Source: Cytophagaceae bacterium (GTDB lineage Bacteria; Bacteroidota; Bacteroidia; Cytophagales; UBA9547). Taken from it: a DNA stretch of 64,000 nt. The stretch is from contig JAIYAU010000034.1 in the NCBI GenBank assembly GCA_027488865.1, positions 186,001 to 250,000 of the forward strand, in the 5' to 3' direction. A program made the translations under genes and the position numbers. The notes under the pieces are model-generated. The model ran no database searches, had not been told where the DNA came from, and saw only the letters and a program-made list of their open reading frames with translations. Of the stretch, positions 38,221 to 46,978 are shown piece by piece. Position 1 is the stretch's first letter; each line of letters opens with the position of its first letter.

Positions 38221-38262
38221 TGCCCAAACATTGGGCATATTCACAAACCTATCTTATATTTG
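38221..38262 (+). promoter_or_regulatory. Promoter with a palindrome over the -33 element
   Basis: TATATTTG (38255-38262) is a perfect TAnnTTTG, 21 bp after the TTG at 38231-38233. A perfect 7-3-7 palindrome TGCCCAA-ACA-TTGGGCA (38221-38237) covers the -33 TTG. Initiation near 38269 lies downstream of the longest frame's start, supporting the ATG at 38340. Confidence 0.5.
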
Positions 38263-38339
38263 AAGTAGCTTTTTATACAAATAACAATCAAAATTTGAAT
38301 TATAACATAACATCAAGGATTTTCCAATTATTTAATACT

Positions 38340-38780
38340 ATGAAAAAAACGCTAATATTCTTAATTTTTGTAACAATAGGCTTTCAAGCACAAGCTCAGT
38401 TTCATAAATATCCTGAATTAAAAAAGATAGACGAGCAACTTGATGTGGCTTTAGATAGCTCTGCCAAACACATGATTATGTTCATTCTTACTAAAAACGA
38501 AAGTGACTATGATATGGCCATAAGCACAGTAAATAAAGCAGATAGCCTTAACAAATATTTTTTAAAAGAAGCAGGAGATAAAAAATTAAAGTTAGACGAG
38601 TATCAAATTGAAGGCAGAAGAGACGAGATAAAACAATTTTTTGCAAAAAAATTAAAGGCAGAAATTTTGGCTGAGAAAAAGAAGTCAGAGCATGTGAAGT
38701 TCAGACATCATAAATATGAAGTAGGCCCCAAAGCACTCTCATATTATGAAAAATTTATTGAATTCTTACCACGAAACTAG
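38340..38780 (+). CDS. Small secreted protein of unknown function
   Basis: A 146-residue protein starting at the ATG at 38340, where a clear signal peptide begins (MKKTLIFLIFVTIGFQAQAQ). The frame is open for 48 more codons upstream, but the promoter lies inside that stretch. The mature protein is helical and rich in Lys and Glu (DEQLDVALDSSAKHMIMF, QFFAKKLKAEILAEKKK) with no known motif. It lies 53 bp before the ECF sigma factor gene and could be part of the same transcript. Confidence 0.65.
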   Translation: MKKTLIFLIFVTIGFQAQAQFHKYPELKKIDEQLDVALDSSAKHMIMFILTKNESDYDMAISTVNKADSLNKYFLKEAGDKKLKLDEYQIEGRRDEIKQFFAKKLKAEILAEKKKSEHVKFRHHKYEVGPKALSYYEKFIEFLPRN

Positions 38781-38833
38781 CTATTGGTTCTGTGGTTGGT
38801 ACTAAGACTAAGCGCAGCTAAAAATACTATAAA

Positions 38834-39475
38834 TTGAACGAAAACATAGAAAATAATATTCCAGAAGAAGAACCTCCTTTAAAGGTACTTACCCCTAAAG
38901 AAAAGAAAGAGAGAGATGACGCCTTTGAAAAGGAGTTTTTACATCTTATAAATCCTCTTTATAATTTTGCCTATCGCCTCACGTTGGATGAAGATGATGC
39001 AAATGACTTAGTCCAAGACAGTTATTTAAAGGCATATAGATTCTTCGATTCTTTTGAAAGGGGAACTAACGCCAAGGCTTGGTTGTTCAGGATTTTGAAG
39101 AATAGCTTCATTAACGAGTATCGACGCAAGGCAAAAGAGCCAGGAAAAGTCGATTATCAAGACGTGGAATCATACTATAACTCAGATGATATAGACGAGC
39201 CTATCACATCTGACTTACGCGTTGATGCCATGAGAGATATGATAGGGGATGAAGTGGCTAATGCACTTAATGCTTTGGCTGTAGACTTTAGAACCGTTAT
39301 TATCCTATGTGATCTTGAAGGATTTACTTATGAAGAAATGTCGAAAATTCTCAATATACCCATTGGTACAGTGAGATCCAGACTACATAGAGCTAGAATG
39401 TTGCTTAAGGAGAAATTAAGAACTTATGCCTCTAAAATGGGCTACAACGACACATTAGAGGGTGAATTTGAATAA
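38834..39475 (+). CDS. ECF-type RNA polymerase sigma factor
   Basis: A 213-residue sigma-70 family protein read from a TTG; no ATG lies upstream within the open frame, which begins at 38822. An acidic/Pro-rich N-terminal extension (EEEPPLKVLTPKEKKER) precedes region 2 (YRLTLDEDDANDLVQDSYLKAYRFF, then AWLFRILKNSFINEYRR) and region 4 (ALAVDFRTVIILCDLEGF, EEMSKILNIPIGTVRSRL). Regions 2 and 4 are complete. The anti-sigma-like protein 45 bp downstream is its likely partner. What it responds to is unknown. Confidence 0.92.
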   Translation: MNENIENNIPEEEPPLKVLTPKEKKERDDAFEKEFLHLINPLYNFAYRLTLDEDDANDLVQDSYLKAYRFFDSFERGTNAKAWLFRILKNSFINEYRRKAKEPGKVDYQDVESYYNSDDIDEPITSDLRVDAMRDMIGDEVANALNALAVDFRTVIILCDLEGFTYEEMSKILNIPIGTVRSRLHRARMLLKEKLRTYASKMGYNDTLEGEFE

Positions 39476-39520
39476 TTAACTCTCGAATAATAAATATACT
39501 AAGTTATCAATTAAATATTT

Positions 39521-39823
39521 ATGCCTATGGCCTCTATTTTACCAAATTTTATTACCGCATTTTTCAATAAAGACAAAAAATCTCTTGTAGACACTCCCGA
39601 AGGATATAGAAGGTGCTTGGAAGTAATAAATCTAATTTTGGACGGAGAAGCAGATGATGAGCAAAAGTCTTATTTTGAGCAGAAAATAAAATGTTGTCAA
39701 AAGTCAATGAAACATTACGAAGTAGAGAAATGTGTAAAAGAAGTTATTCAAGAAAAAATAGATAAAAAACCAGTACCGCCAGAGTTGTTAGACAAAATTA
39801 AATCTGTTATAAATACAATTTAA
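39521..39823 (+). CDS. Anti-sigma-like protein without zinc ligands
   Basis: A 100-residue soluble protein directly downstream of the ECF sigma factor. Residues 38-95 follow the Bacteroidota anti-sigma pattern: a LDGEAxxE turn, an amphipathic helix SYFEQKIKCCQKSMKHYEVEK, and the end KPVPPELLDKIKS. In zinc anti-sigma domains (His-x3-Cys-x2-Cys) a His and two Cys are found here; by this alignment the positions read Lys55, Cys59 and Ser62, so the zinc site is lost. Starts at 39521 or 39527 are both possible. The function as sigma inhibitor is inferred from family fold and gene order. Confidence 0.7.
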   Translation: MPMASILPNFITAFFNKDKKSLVDTPEGYRRCLEVINLILDGEADDEQKSYFEQKIKCCQKSMKHYEVEKCVKEVIQEKIDKKPVPPELLDKIKSVINTI

Positions 39824-39883
39824 ATTAGTTTATAAGCAACAGCTTGTATCTCAGCTGTTCAGCTTTCATTTTATTCTTCCTTT

Positions 39884-40453
39884 ATGGGTAAAGCCATCAT
39901 ATTTTCTGCACCATCGGGCTCAGGCAAAACAACCATCGCAAAACACTTATTGGCGAAGTATCCAACAAAACTAGGCTTTTCTATCTCAGCGTGTACAAGA
40001 GACAAAAGAGGTAGAAATGAAGAACATGGTAAAGATTACTACTTTTTATCAATTGAAGAATTTAGAACTAAGGTTGAAGAAAATTCCTTTGCTGAATGGG
40101 AAGAAGTATACCCCGGTGGCTATTATGGCACGTTGGTAACAGAAATAGAACGCTTGTGGGCACAAGGCAAAACAATTATTTTTGATGTAGATGTAAAAGG
40201 TGGAGTGAGCCTCAAAAAATATTTTGGAGAAAAATCACTTTCAATTTACGTAAAAATCCCTTCCATAGAGGAACTTGAGCGAAGACTAAGAGAACGTGGA
40301 ACAGAATCAGAAGATAGTATTTCTAAACGACTGTATAAAGCTAAATTTGAAATGAGTTTTCAAGATAAATTTGATCATATACTTATTAACGAGCACCTAG
40401 AAGAGGCACTACAACAAGCCGAGAAACTAGTGATAGATTTTATAACCAGCTAA
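39884..40453 (+). CDS. gmk: Guanylate kinase
   Basis: A 189-residue cytoplasmic enzyme that phosphorylates GMP to GDP with ATP. The P-loop is [15 protein letters not shown] (about residue 6), and the GMP-binding part has [21 protein letters not shown] and [15 protein letters not shown], followed by [15 protein letters not shown]. The length is standard. It lies 60 bp after the anti-sigma-like gene and 11 bp before nadD; gmk and nadD are commonly adjacent in Bacteroidota and are probably co-transcribed. Confidence 0.95.
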   Translation: MGKAIIFSAPSGSGKTTIAKHLLAKYPTKLGFSISACTRDKRGRNEEHGKDYYFLSIEEFRTKVEENSFAEWEEVYPGGYYGTLVTEIERLWAQGKTIIFDVDVKGGVSLKKYFGEKSLSIYVKIPSIEELERRLRERGTESEDSISKRLYKAKFEMSFQDKFDHILINEHLEEALQQAEKLVIDFITS

Positions 40454-40464
40454 TAGCTCTCACT

Positions 40465-41037
40465 ATGCACATCGGTCTATTTTTTGGTTCTTTTAATCCT
40501 ATTCATATTGGTCACTTGGTAATTGCGAACTCAATTATTGAACTGGAATATGTAAAGAAGGTTTGGTTTGTAGTATCTCCGCAAAATCCCTTTAAAAAAA
40601 TTGAAGGACTTCTCAACGAAAATGATCGGCTTAAGTTGGTAGAATTGGCGATAATGGACAATCCCAATTTTGACGTGAATGATATAGAATTTATATTACC
40701 TAAGCCTAACTATACCTTCGAAACGCTTAGAAATTTAAGAGAAAAGTACCGCGACCACAATTTTGATCTCATCATGGGTGCGGATAACATAGCTGATTTT
40801 ACCAATTGGCATAATTTTGAAGAAATTTTAGAGCACCATAGAATACTAGTTTATCCAAGACCATATGCTCCTAAGACTGATATGGTTTATCACCCTAGGG
40901 TTAAGCTGGTAGAGGCACCACTTTTTGAAATATCAGCCACCTTTATTAGAGAATCTATCAAAAGAAATAAATCTGTAAAGTATTTGCTACAAGAAGAGGT
41001 GGAAAAGTATATAAAATTTAAAGGTCTGTATCTGTAA
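40465..41037 (+). CDS. nadD: Nicotinate-nucleotide adenylyltransferase
   Basis: A 190-residue nucleotidyltransferase that forms nicotinic acid adenine dinucleotide in NAD synthesis. The N-terminal signature GLFFGSFNPIHIGHL and the C-terminal ISATFIRESIKRN are diagnostic, with the SPQNPFKK and LIMGADNIADFTNWHNF segments between. It follows gmk by 11 bp on the same strand. A hairpin with a short T run lies 73 bp beyond its end. Confidence 0.95.
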   Translation: MHIGLFFGSFNPIHIGHLVIANSIIELEYVKKVWFVVSPQNPFKKIEGLLNENDRLKLVELAIMDNPNFDVNDIEFILPKPNYTFETLRNLREKYRDHNFDLIMGADNIADFTNWHNFEEILEHHRILVYPRPYAPKTDMVYHPRVKLVEAPLFEISATFIRESIKRNKSVKYLLQEEVEKYIKFKGLYL

Positions 41038-41109
41038 GAATTGGTATTTAGGTTTATTTCAATCCATAATAAGCATTAAAAACAGATTGCAAAATGGTTA
41101 GGACTTATT

Positions 41110-41137
41110 GTGGTTTTAAAAATATCAAACCACTTTT
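41110..41137 (+). terminator. Probable terminator behind nadD
   Basis: A 7-bp stem (GTGGTTT at 41110-41116 and AAACCAC at 41127-41133) with a 10-nt loop is followed by TTTT. It ends just before the stop of the convergent gene. Confidence 0.5.
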
Positions 41138-41138
41138 G

Positions 41139-41915
41139 TTAATAAGACTTTGAATTCGTCTTGTTTAAATCATTAACTTTTTCAGATACTGAAATTAATA
41201 ATGACAATTTATCTTCAATTCCATTACCTATTACTATAATATCAGCTCCAGCTTCAATGGCATCCATAGCCTTTTCTACTGTGTTTAGCCCGCCACCTAC
41301 TATCAACGGTGCTGAAATTGATCTTTTAACAGTAGCCACCATTTTCATATTTACTGGCACAGTTGCACCACTTCCCGCATCCATGTAAATGAGTTTCATG
41401 CCAAGCATTTCACCAGCCATAGCTGTACAAGCTGCTATACTGGGTTTGTCGGCAGGTAAAGGGTTGGTGTTACTTATATAAGAAACAGTAGTCGGCTTTC
41501 CTCCATCGATTAGCATGTACCCCGTCGACAAGATCTCTAAGTGTGTTCTTTTTAAAATTGGTGCTGCAATAACGTGCTGGCCTATAAGTAATTCTGGATT
41601 TCGACCAGATATTAGCGAAAGAAAAAGTATGGCATCGGCTTGAGCATCTATGTGCATATTATTACCTGGGAAAAGTATCACCGGAATAGAGCAATTTTCT
41701 TTAATGGTTCTTATTACACCGCCCAAGTTATTGTTTGTAATCAAGCTGCCACCTACAAAAAAGTAGTCAATTTTGTTTTCTAAACCAATAGAAACTAACT
41801 TTTTAACTCGCTCATTGTCTACGTTATCCGGGTCTATAAGCACCGCGAACGACTTATGATTGTTTTCTTTGTTGGATAGTATTTGTTGGTAAACTTTATT
41901 CATTTTAGTGGCCAC
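41139..41915 (-). CDS. Geranylgeranylglyceryl/heptaprenylglyceryl phosphate synthase homologue
   Basis: A 258-residue TIM-barrel protein of the PcrB/GGGPS family, which joins sn-glycerol-1-phosphate to a polyprenyl diphosphate, making an ether lipid precursor. Characteristic segments are FAVLIDPDN (strand 1), DYFFVGGSL, VILFPGNNMHIDAQADAILFLS, GYMLIDGGKPTTVSYIS, YMDAGSGA, PLIVGGGLNTVEKA and IIVIGNGIE. Homologues occur in many Bacteroidota, where some have been shown to make geranylgeranylglyceryl phosphate, but the final product in the cell is not known. Convergent with nadD. Confidence 0.88.
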   Translation of the reverse strand: MATKMNKVYQQILSNKENNHKSFAVLIDPDNVDNERVKKLVSIGLENKIDYFFVGGSLITNNNLGGVIRTIKENCSIPVILFPGNNMHIDAQADAILFLSLISGRNPELLIGQHVIAAPILKRTHLEILSTGYMLIDGGKPTTVSYISNTNPLPADKPSIAACTAMAGEMLGMKLIYMDAGSGATVPVNMKMVATVKRSISAPLIVGGGLNTVEKAMDAIEAGADIIVIGNGIEDKLSLLISVSEKVNDLNKTNSKSY

Positions 41916-42071
41916 AAATCGCCTTCTTACTTAATACAAGTTTTTCAAAATTAGTAAATATTAACTAATTCATTTGTGTGTAGACGTCAATAATGTAATT
42001 CTTAACTAATATATGGCTCTTTGTTCGCAAAATAATTATAAAAGTGCAATTATTTCATGGAATTATAAAAT

Positions 42072-42100
42072 TTTGTTAAATTTATTCCTCAATAACTTTA
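42072..42100 (+). promoter_or_regulatory. Promoter of the small membrane protein gene
   Basis: TTTG (42072-42075) is followed after 17 bp by TAACTTTA (42093-42100), one base off TAnnTTTG. Initiation near 42107 would leave a leader of under 10 nt before the ATG at 42116. Confidence 0.45.
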
Positions 42101-42115
42101 TAAATAACATACTGA

Positions 42116-42466
42116 ATGGGATCTCGTAGGCTAACTAAAATAATCATATTGGTTTTTACCATTTTATTTGCAGACGTTGTAAAAGAACTTGCCTTACATT
42201 TTATGCATATCGAAAAAAATTCCACCTCTCCATTTAGGACGGTAGCGATAGGTATGATCATAATTTTAGTGGTGTTTTATCCAATTTTTTCGATTATGGA
42301 TGTTGTAATGGAAAAAATGGTATCTGGTTATGTCCGTGGGACTAAAAAGGTAGCTGGTGGAAGTTTAAAAGGATTAATAATTGCTTTTGTAATTGGATTT
42401 GCTATTATCTATTGTGTTTATCTTTATGCATGGTTTGATATAGTTATTTGGAAGGCAAGGTTTTAA
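42116..42466 (+). CDS. Small membrane protein of unknown function
   Basis: A 116-residue protein with three hydrophobic segments: IIILVFTILFADVVKELA, VAIGMIIILVVFYPIFSIM and LIIAFVIGFAIIYCVYLYAW. A short cytoplasmic-looking loop with Lys/Gly residues (RGTKKVAGGSLKG) separates the last two. No family is recognised. It is convergent with the type IX-sorted gene whose stop is 18 bp away. Confidence 0.65.
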   Translation: MGSRRLTKIIILVFTILFADVVKELALHFMHIEKNSTSPFRTVAIGMIIILVVFYPIFSIMDVVMEKMVSGYVRGTKKVAGGSLKGLIIAFVIGFAIIYCVYLYAWFDIVIWKARF

Positions 42467-42484
42467 TTGGACATTCAGAATTCC

Positions 42485-43873
42485 TTATCTTTTGAGAAAT
42501 TTATGATGATATAATTGATCATTGGTGGTTACTACTGCAACGTACATGCCTGTGCTTAAGGCAGAAATATCCAAATTAGGCTGGTAAGATTCGATCACTG
42601 CATTACCAAATAGATCCAGTACCTTCACATTTTGAAATCCCACAACTTGTATTTTCAACTCGTCACTTGCTGGGTTAGGTGTGATGAGCAGACTGTTATG
42701 ATTTACCTCGTTTTCTTCTACAGCTAATATTCTTGAAAATAACTCTGTTGAATCTCCATATTGGGTATCCTTGTTTTTGTAATATACTATAGTTGAACTG
42801 TAATTGTAAGGAAAGCCATAATGATCATCATAGATTTCATCACTCGACCAAAATCCAACAGGATATTTGTACGTTTCTCGTCCGATATTTCCGTCAAATA
42901 TGATAACTGTTGGCTTCGATGCACTATCTATATATAACCTATAATCTGGGTAATTTTCAGTTCTGAACTCGGAAGAAAGGTAGTTTTTTGCTACTATTGT
43001 TTCAGCATGTACAAGGCCTATAACAGATAATTCCTGGAAAATTCGTCCTTTAAGCCCCTTAGGTTCAACCCCTATGGTGTCAATGTAGCTGAAATTACTT
43101 TTTACTTTCCATTGCACAAAGTTTTTTTGATTCACCTCCACTTGATAGCTACACGAAGAAGTAGGTGTTGGACAAATTTTTGACTTTACTTTTACCTTAA
43201 TTAGTTTTTCAGTAGTATTTGCATCACTTTTATAAGAATATTGACTATACCCTAATATGTCCCCTACCTCTAGCGCAAAGGTTGAACCTATTCCAACTGG
43301 AGAATAAGCACCATTATACTTTATCAAGTCCTTAAAAGATACTTGGCCCAATCCTTCATAGCCAACGTGTACAAATGTAATACCTTCTAAGAGTCCATTA
43401 CTTTTGGTGAGAACAATCTTTTTGCCATGGCTCAAGGATATATCAATAATAGAATCGTTTATGTCTGCTCTAAAACCTTTTTTGCTACTAGCGGTGATTG
43501 CTCTTTTCTTGTTAAAAATCCAACTATTATTTATGGTTGATATGTTAAATGTATCGTTCCAAGCTGTAATAAATTGGTAACTACCAAGCTGCTTTTTTAT
43601 CATTTTGGTGCCAAAGATATTTTGTAAAGAATCTGTATTAGGTCTATGAGGGGACGGCCAATCTGAAAATGTTCGTTTATTAAAGAAATAGACACTATCG
43701 CCGTTGGAAAGTGAATTAACAGAATCAATCCTAAAACTCGCTAGTTCTTGGTTGGGCGAACCCTTTATAACATACTCATAAATATTGTTTAATCTAAAGG
43801 GCTGGTAGTTTTGCGAAAATGCTAAATTAGATATAACTAAAATACTTAGAAAGAAGAAGGAGGTAGGTTTCAT
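42485..43873 (-). CDS. Secreted protein of unknown function with a type IX sorting domain
   Basis: A 462-residue protein with a signal peptide (FFFLSILVISNLAFSQ). The body is beta-rich with many short strands and no recognised catalytic motif; it contains a Cys pair in KICPTPTSSCSYQVEV. The C-terminal 70 residues are a type IX sorting domain: LITPNPASDEL, VLDLFGNAV, then SALSTGMYVAVVTT and the basic end HHKFLKR. It is thus predicted cargo of the SprA system. A perfect TAATTTTG -7 box at 43899-43906 overlaps the T run of the preceding gene's terminator. Confidence 0.82.
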   Translation of the reverse strand: MKPTSFFFLSILVISNLAFSQNYQPFRLNNIYEYVIKGSPNQELASFRIDSVNSLSNGDSVYFFNKRTFSDWPSPHRPNTDSLQNIFGTKMIKKQLGSYQFITAWNDTFNISTINNSWIFNKKRAITASSKKGFRADINDSIIDISLSHGKKIVLTKSNGLLEGITFVHVGYEGLGQVSFKDLIKYNGAYSPVGIGSTFALEVGDILGYSQYSYKSDANTTEKLIKVKVKSKICPTPTSSCSYQVEVNQKNFVQWKVKSNFSYIDTIGVEPKGLKGRIFQELSVIGLVHAETIVAKNYLSSEFRTENYPDYRLYIDSASKPTVIIFDGNIGRETYKYPVGFWSSDEIYDDHYGFPYNYSSTIVYYKNKDTQYGDSTELFSRILAVEENEVNHNSLLITPNPASDELKIQVVGFQNVKVLDLFGNAVIESYQPNLDISALSTGMYVAVVTTNDQLYHHKFLKR

Positions 43874-43895
43874 ATTAGAGGGTTGAAATTGATAA

Positions 43896-43951
43896 TAACA
43901 AAATTAAACAATTTCTTAATGGTTAAAATAGTTAAATATTAAGAAATTGTT
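43896..43951 (-). terminator. Terminator hairpin between the dehydrogenase and type IX cargo genes
   Basis: A perfect 14-bp stem (43907-43920 and 43938-43951) around a 17-nt loop follows the dehydrogenase stop by 10 bp and is followed on the minus strand by TAATTTTGTTAT. The stem is A/T-rich, so it is less stable than its length suggests. Its downstream arm overlaps a -7 box for the next gene. Confidence 0.6.
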
Positions 43952-43961
43952 ATATTAATTA

Positions 43962-46715
43962 TTATGAACTAGCCTTATACACCATTTCAAAAACTGAATG
44001 GTAAGGTTGTTTTGTATGTTTGCTTAGATTAAGGTTACATGTTACCGAACTTGAACAATAGGCATTTTGGCCTTGTTTGATTTCTCCCAATTGTATCGAA
44101 AGTGCAGAATTGGTCAATTCTGGAACTAAAAATCCTCTATCTCCTGCCATTCCACAACAGCCGGTTGAGGAGGGAATATTGATTTCATTTGCACAAAATT
44201 TAGCAATGTTTTCAAATTTCTTGTTCAATCCAAGTTTTTGCAAAGAGCATACAGGGTGTAACGTAACCTGTGGTAGTTTTTCTTTGATCTTGATAGTTGG
44301 TAACAAATAATCGTTAATAAATTCGACACTATCAATAAATTCAATGAGGTTATACTTAGCCAAAACCTCTCCAGTTAGTAGTTTTCCAGCGTGTTTCAAA
44401 TTTACGGTACAAGAACTCACATCCACAACTACTGGAATTTTCCCATGTAAGGATTGAGCATAGATAGCTTCAATGGTTTTAGAGAGTGCAATGGATGCTG
44501 CTTTTTCAAATCCTTTTGATGAAAAAGCTTGACCACAACATAAGCCCACATTATTTTGTATAACATGTAAATGAATTCCTGCTTTTTTAGCAAGTAGTAC
44601 AGCCAGTTCGCTATCATGCAGTTCTTGGTTGTTAAAGATTCTTGATACGCAAGTCGGAAAGTATAAAAACGCGGTTTGGTCTGTTAAGCTAGTAACAGCA
44701 ATCTTTTTTGGATGTGTGTAGTGACCATTTAAGAAGTAGTTTTTAACCGAGTTTGGCAATAAGTCCAACAACTTCAATCCTGACCTAATTGAGCGTTCCA
44801 CCAGCGGCAGGTTTTTAGATATTACCTCACTTATTCGGTTTTGTATAGAAGAATGATTTTCTGTTCTCAATCTTTTTACCAAATCACCAGTATTAATGTC
44901 TACTGGGCAATTTACGGCACACATCCCATCCACAGCGCAGGTATCTAATCCATCATATTTATAATCTTTTAAAAGCTCATTAAGTACAATGCGGTCTTGA
45001 AATTTTTTAAGTTTTGCAATGCTTCTCCTTATTACAATTCTTTTTCTAGGTGTGAGTGTTAGGTCTTTGCTAGGGCAGCTAGTTTCACAAAAGCCGCATT
45101 CTATACATTTGTCCACTTCCTCTTCCACAGCAGGAAGACTTTTTAAGTTTTTTATATGGGCTTCCTTATCTTCATTGATAATGACACCGGGGTTTAAAAT
45201 ATTGTCAGGATCAGCTGCAAACTTTATTTTTCTCATTATTTCATAAGCCTCAGTACCCCATTCGGTTTCAATAAAGGGAGCCATATTTCTCCCTGTTCCG
45301 TGTTCGGCCTTTAATGAGCCATGGTATTTGGACACAACCAACTCAACGACCTCATTCATAAAGTTTTTATAACGATTGGTATCAGCTTCGTTATCAAACG
45401 ATTGTGTAACCACAAAATGGATATTTCCATCTTTAGCATGGCCAAAGATGATAGCATTATCATAGTTATACTTTTTAAATAGGAGTTGTAAATCTTCTAT
45501 CGCTTCCGACAAATTTTGAAGAGGGAATGCAATATCCTCTAAAATCACCGTGGTGCCTCGCGCTCTTACTGCACCCACACTAGGGAAGAGCCCTTTTCTT
45601 ATTTTCCAAATGCTTAGCTGCTCTTCGTAATTAAATGTATAATTCGGTTTTGAAATAAGGCCATCGAACTTTAGTAATTCCGAATTTATCACTTGCCTTT
45701 TCAAGTTTTCTTCGTTCATATCTTGATATTCACAAAGCAGTGCCGCATTTCCATTTTTAGCCATTTGGACAGTCTCCGGAACTCCATGTAAATGTTTTAT
45801 GGATTCTAGGGAGGCAAAATCCATGAGTTCTAGGGCTTCAGCTCCAGAACTTTTAAGGCTTTCAATTGCATTGCAGGCGTTGGCAATTGTTTCAAAAAGC
45901 AATAGTCCAGTAGCTTTGAAGGGCTTATCAGGTATGGTTTTTAAAACTGCTTCACTTATAAATGCCAAAGTACCCTCTGCCCCTATGAGTAAATGAATAA
46001 AAATGTCCAATGGGTGGACATAATCTATAAAAGAGTTAAGTGAGTAGCCTACAGTATTTTTGATTTTATACTTTGATCTAATTTTTTCCGTAAGTGCATG
46101 GTTATTAATCAAATGGTTTTGAATCTCACTTATGGCATTCACAATTTTTGGTTCATTTTTAATAAATCTTATATAATCATCTGATTTTGAGCTATTATAA
46201 ATATTTCCATTGGTAAGTATGAAAGCAAGACTCGATAAAGTATGATAGCTATTATGAGCCACACCACAACACATGCCACTGGCGTTATTTGACAAAATTC
46301 CTCCCATCATTGCGGCATGAATACTTGATGGATCGGGGCCTATTTTTGATTTATATTTTTTTAGCTGCAGGTTTACCATACTGCCAGTAACACCTGGCTG
46401 AACTTTTACCGCATTTTCAAAAGCCGTTACATTTCTCCAATGTTGGCTTATATCCAAAATAATTCCACTTCCAACAGTTTGACCTGACAGGCTAGTGGCG
46501 CCAGCTCGAATAGTGATTGGTATTTTCTTTAATAAACAAAATTTGAAAAGCTGCTGTATTTCGCCCTCATTTGTTGGGAAAACAATAGCAATTGGCTTAA
46601 TTTCATAAAATCCTGCATCAGAGGCATAAGCTAATAAATCTATTTCTCTTTGTTTTATTCTTTCCGCCGAAATTATGGTTTTTAGTTGGTTATAATCTTT
46701 GATTGAAAGTTTCAT
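43962..46715 (-). CDS. Fused FAD-linked and iron-sulfur D-2-hydroxyacid dehydrogenase
   Basis: A 917-residue fusion of a GlcD-like flavoprotein with a GlpC-like iron-sulfur protein, the YdiJ/D-lactate dehydrogenase type. The N-terminal FAD domain has RAGATSLSGQTVGSGIILD (about 66-80). The FAD-oxidase C-terminal domain includes FGHAKDGNIHFVV and KAEHGTGRNMAPF. Two [4Fe-4S] motifs follow: CIECGFCETSCP and CAVDGMCAVNCPVD. Two cysteine-rich CCG domains close the protein (NVGLCCGQAF and SSTGCCGMAGDRGF). It oxidises a D-2-hydroxyacid, probably D-lactate or D-2-hydroxyglutarate, and passes electrons on to the quinone pool; the substrate is inferred. Single-gene unit with a terminator. Confidence 0.9.
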   Translation of the reverse strand: MKLSIKDYNQLKTIISAERIKQREIDLLAYASDAGFYEIKPIAIVFPTNEGEIQQLFKFCLLKKIPITIRAGATSLSGQTVGSGIILDISQHWRNVTAFENAVKVQPGVTGSMVNLQLKKYKSKIGPDPSSIHAAMMGGILSNNASGMCCGVAHNSYHTLSSLAFILTNGNIYNSSKSDDYIRFIKNEPKIVNAISEIQNHLINNHALTEKIRSKYKIKNTVGYSLNSFIDYVHPLDIFIHLLIGAEGTLAFISEAVLKTIPDKPFKATGLLLFETIANACNAIESLKSSGAEALELMDFASLESIKHLHGVPETVQMAKNGNAALLCEYQDMNEENLKRQVINSELLKFDGLISKPNYTFNYEEQLSIWKIRKGLFPSVGAVRARGTTVILEDIAFPLQNLSEAIEDLQLLFKKYNYDNAIIFGHAKDGNIHFVVTQSFDNEADTNRYKNFMNEVVELVVSKYHGSLKAEHGTGRNMAPFIETEWGTEAYEIMRKIKFAADPDNILNPGVIINEDKEAHIKNLKSLPAVEEEVDKCIECGFCETSCPSKDLTLTPRKRIVIRRSIAKLKKFQDRIVLNELLKDYKYDGLDTCAVDGMCAVNCPVDINTGDLVKRLRTENHSSIQNRISEVISKNLPLVERSIRSGLKLLDLLPNSVKNYFLNGHYTHPKKIAVTSLTDQTAFLYFPTCVSRIFNNQELHDSELAVLLAKKAGIHLHVIQNNVGLCCGQAFSSKGFEKAASIALSKTIEAIYAQSLHGKIPVVVDVSSCTVNLKHAGKLLTGEVLAKYNLIEFIDSVEFINDYLLPTIKIKEKLPQVTLHPVCSLQKLGLNKKFENIAKFCANEINIPSSTGCCGMAGDRGFLVPELTNSALSIQLGEIKQGQNAYCSSSVTCNLNLSKHTKQPYHSVFEMVYKASS

Positions 46716-46978
46716 TTATTTAGTTTTTTAAGAAAAGTGCAATAAAATCTTGTTAATAATCTATTGTGTTATTAAGATGTTACGATAAAGGTTATGTGCA
46801 TAGTTAAAATATTAATAAACAAATAAATACAAAAATTTCAATACGTTACAATTTGTCAATTAAATGCTTTCTCAATGCGCAATAAATATGATTTTTCTTA
46901 CAACTAATTATCCAAAACTAATAAGAACAGCCTAATTTAGTGCTACAATTTTAAATAATTGATCTTAACGTTCCAAAT

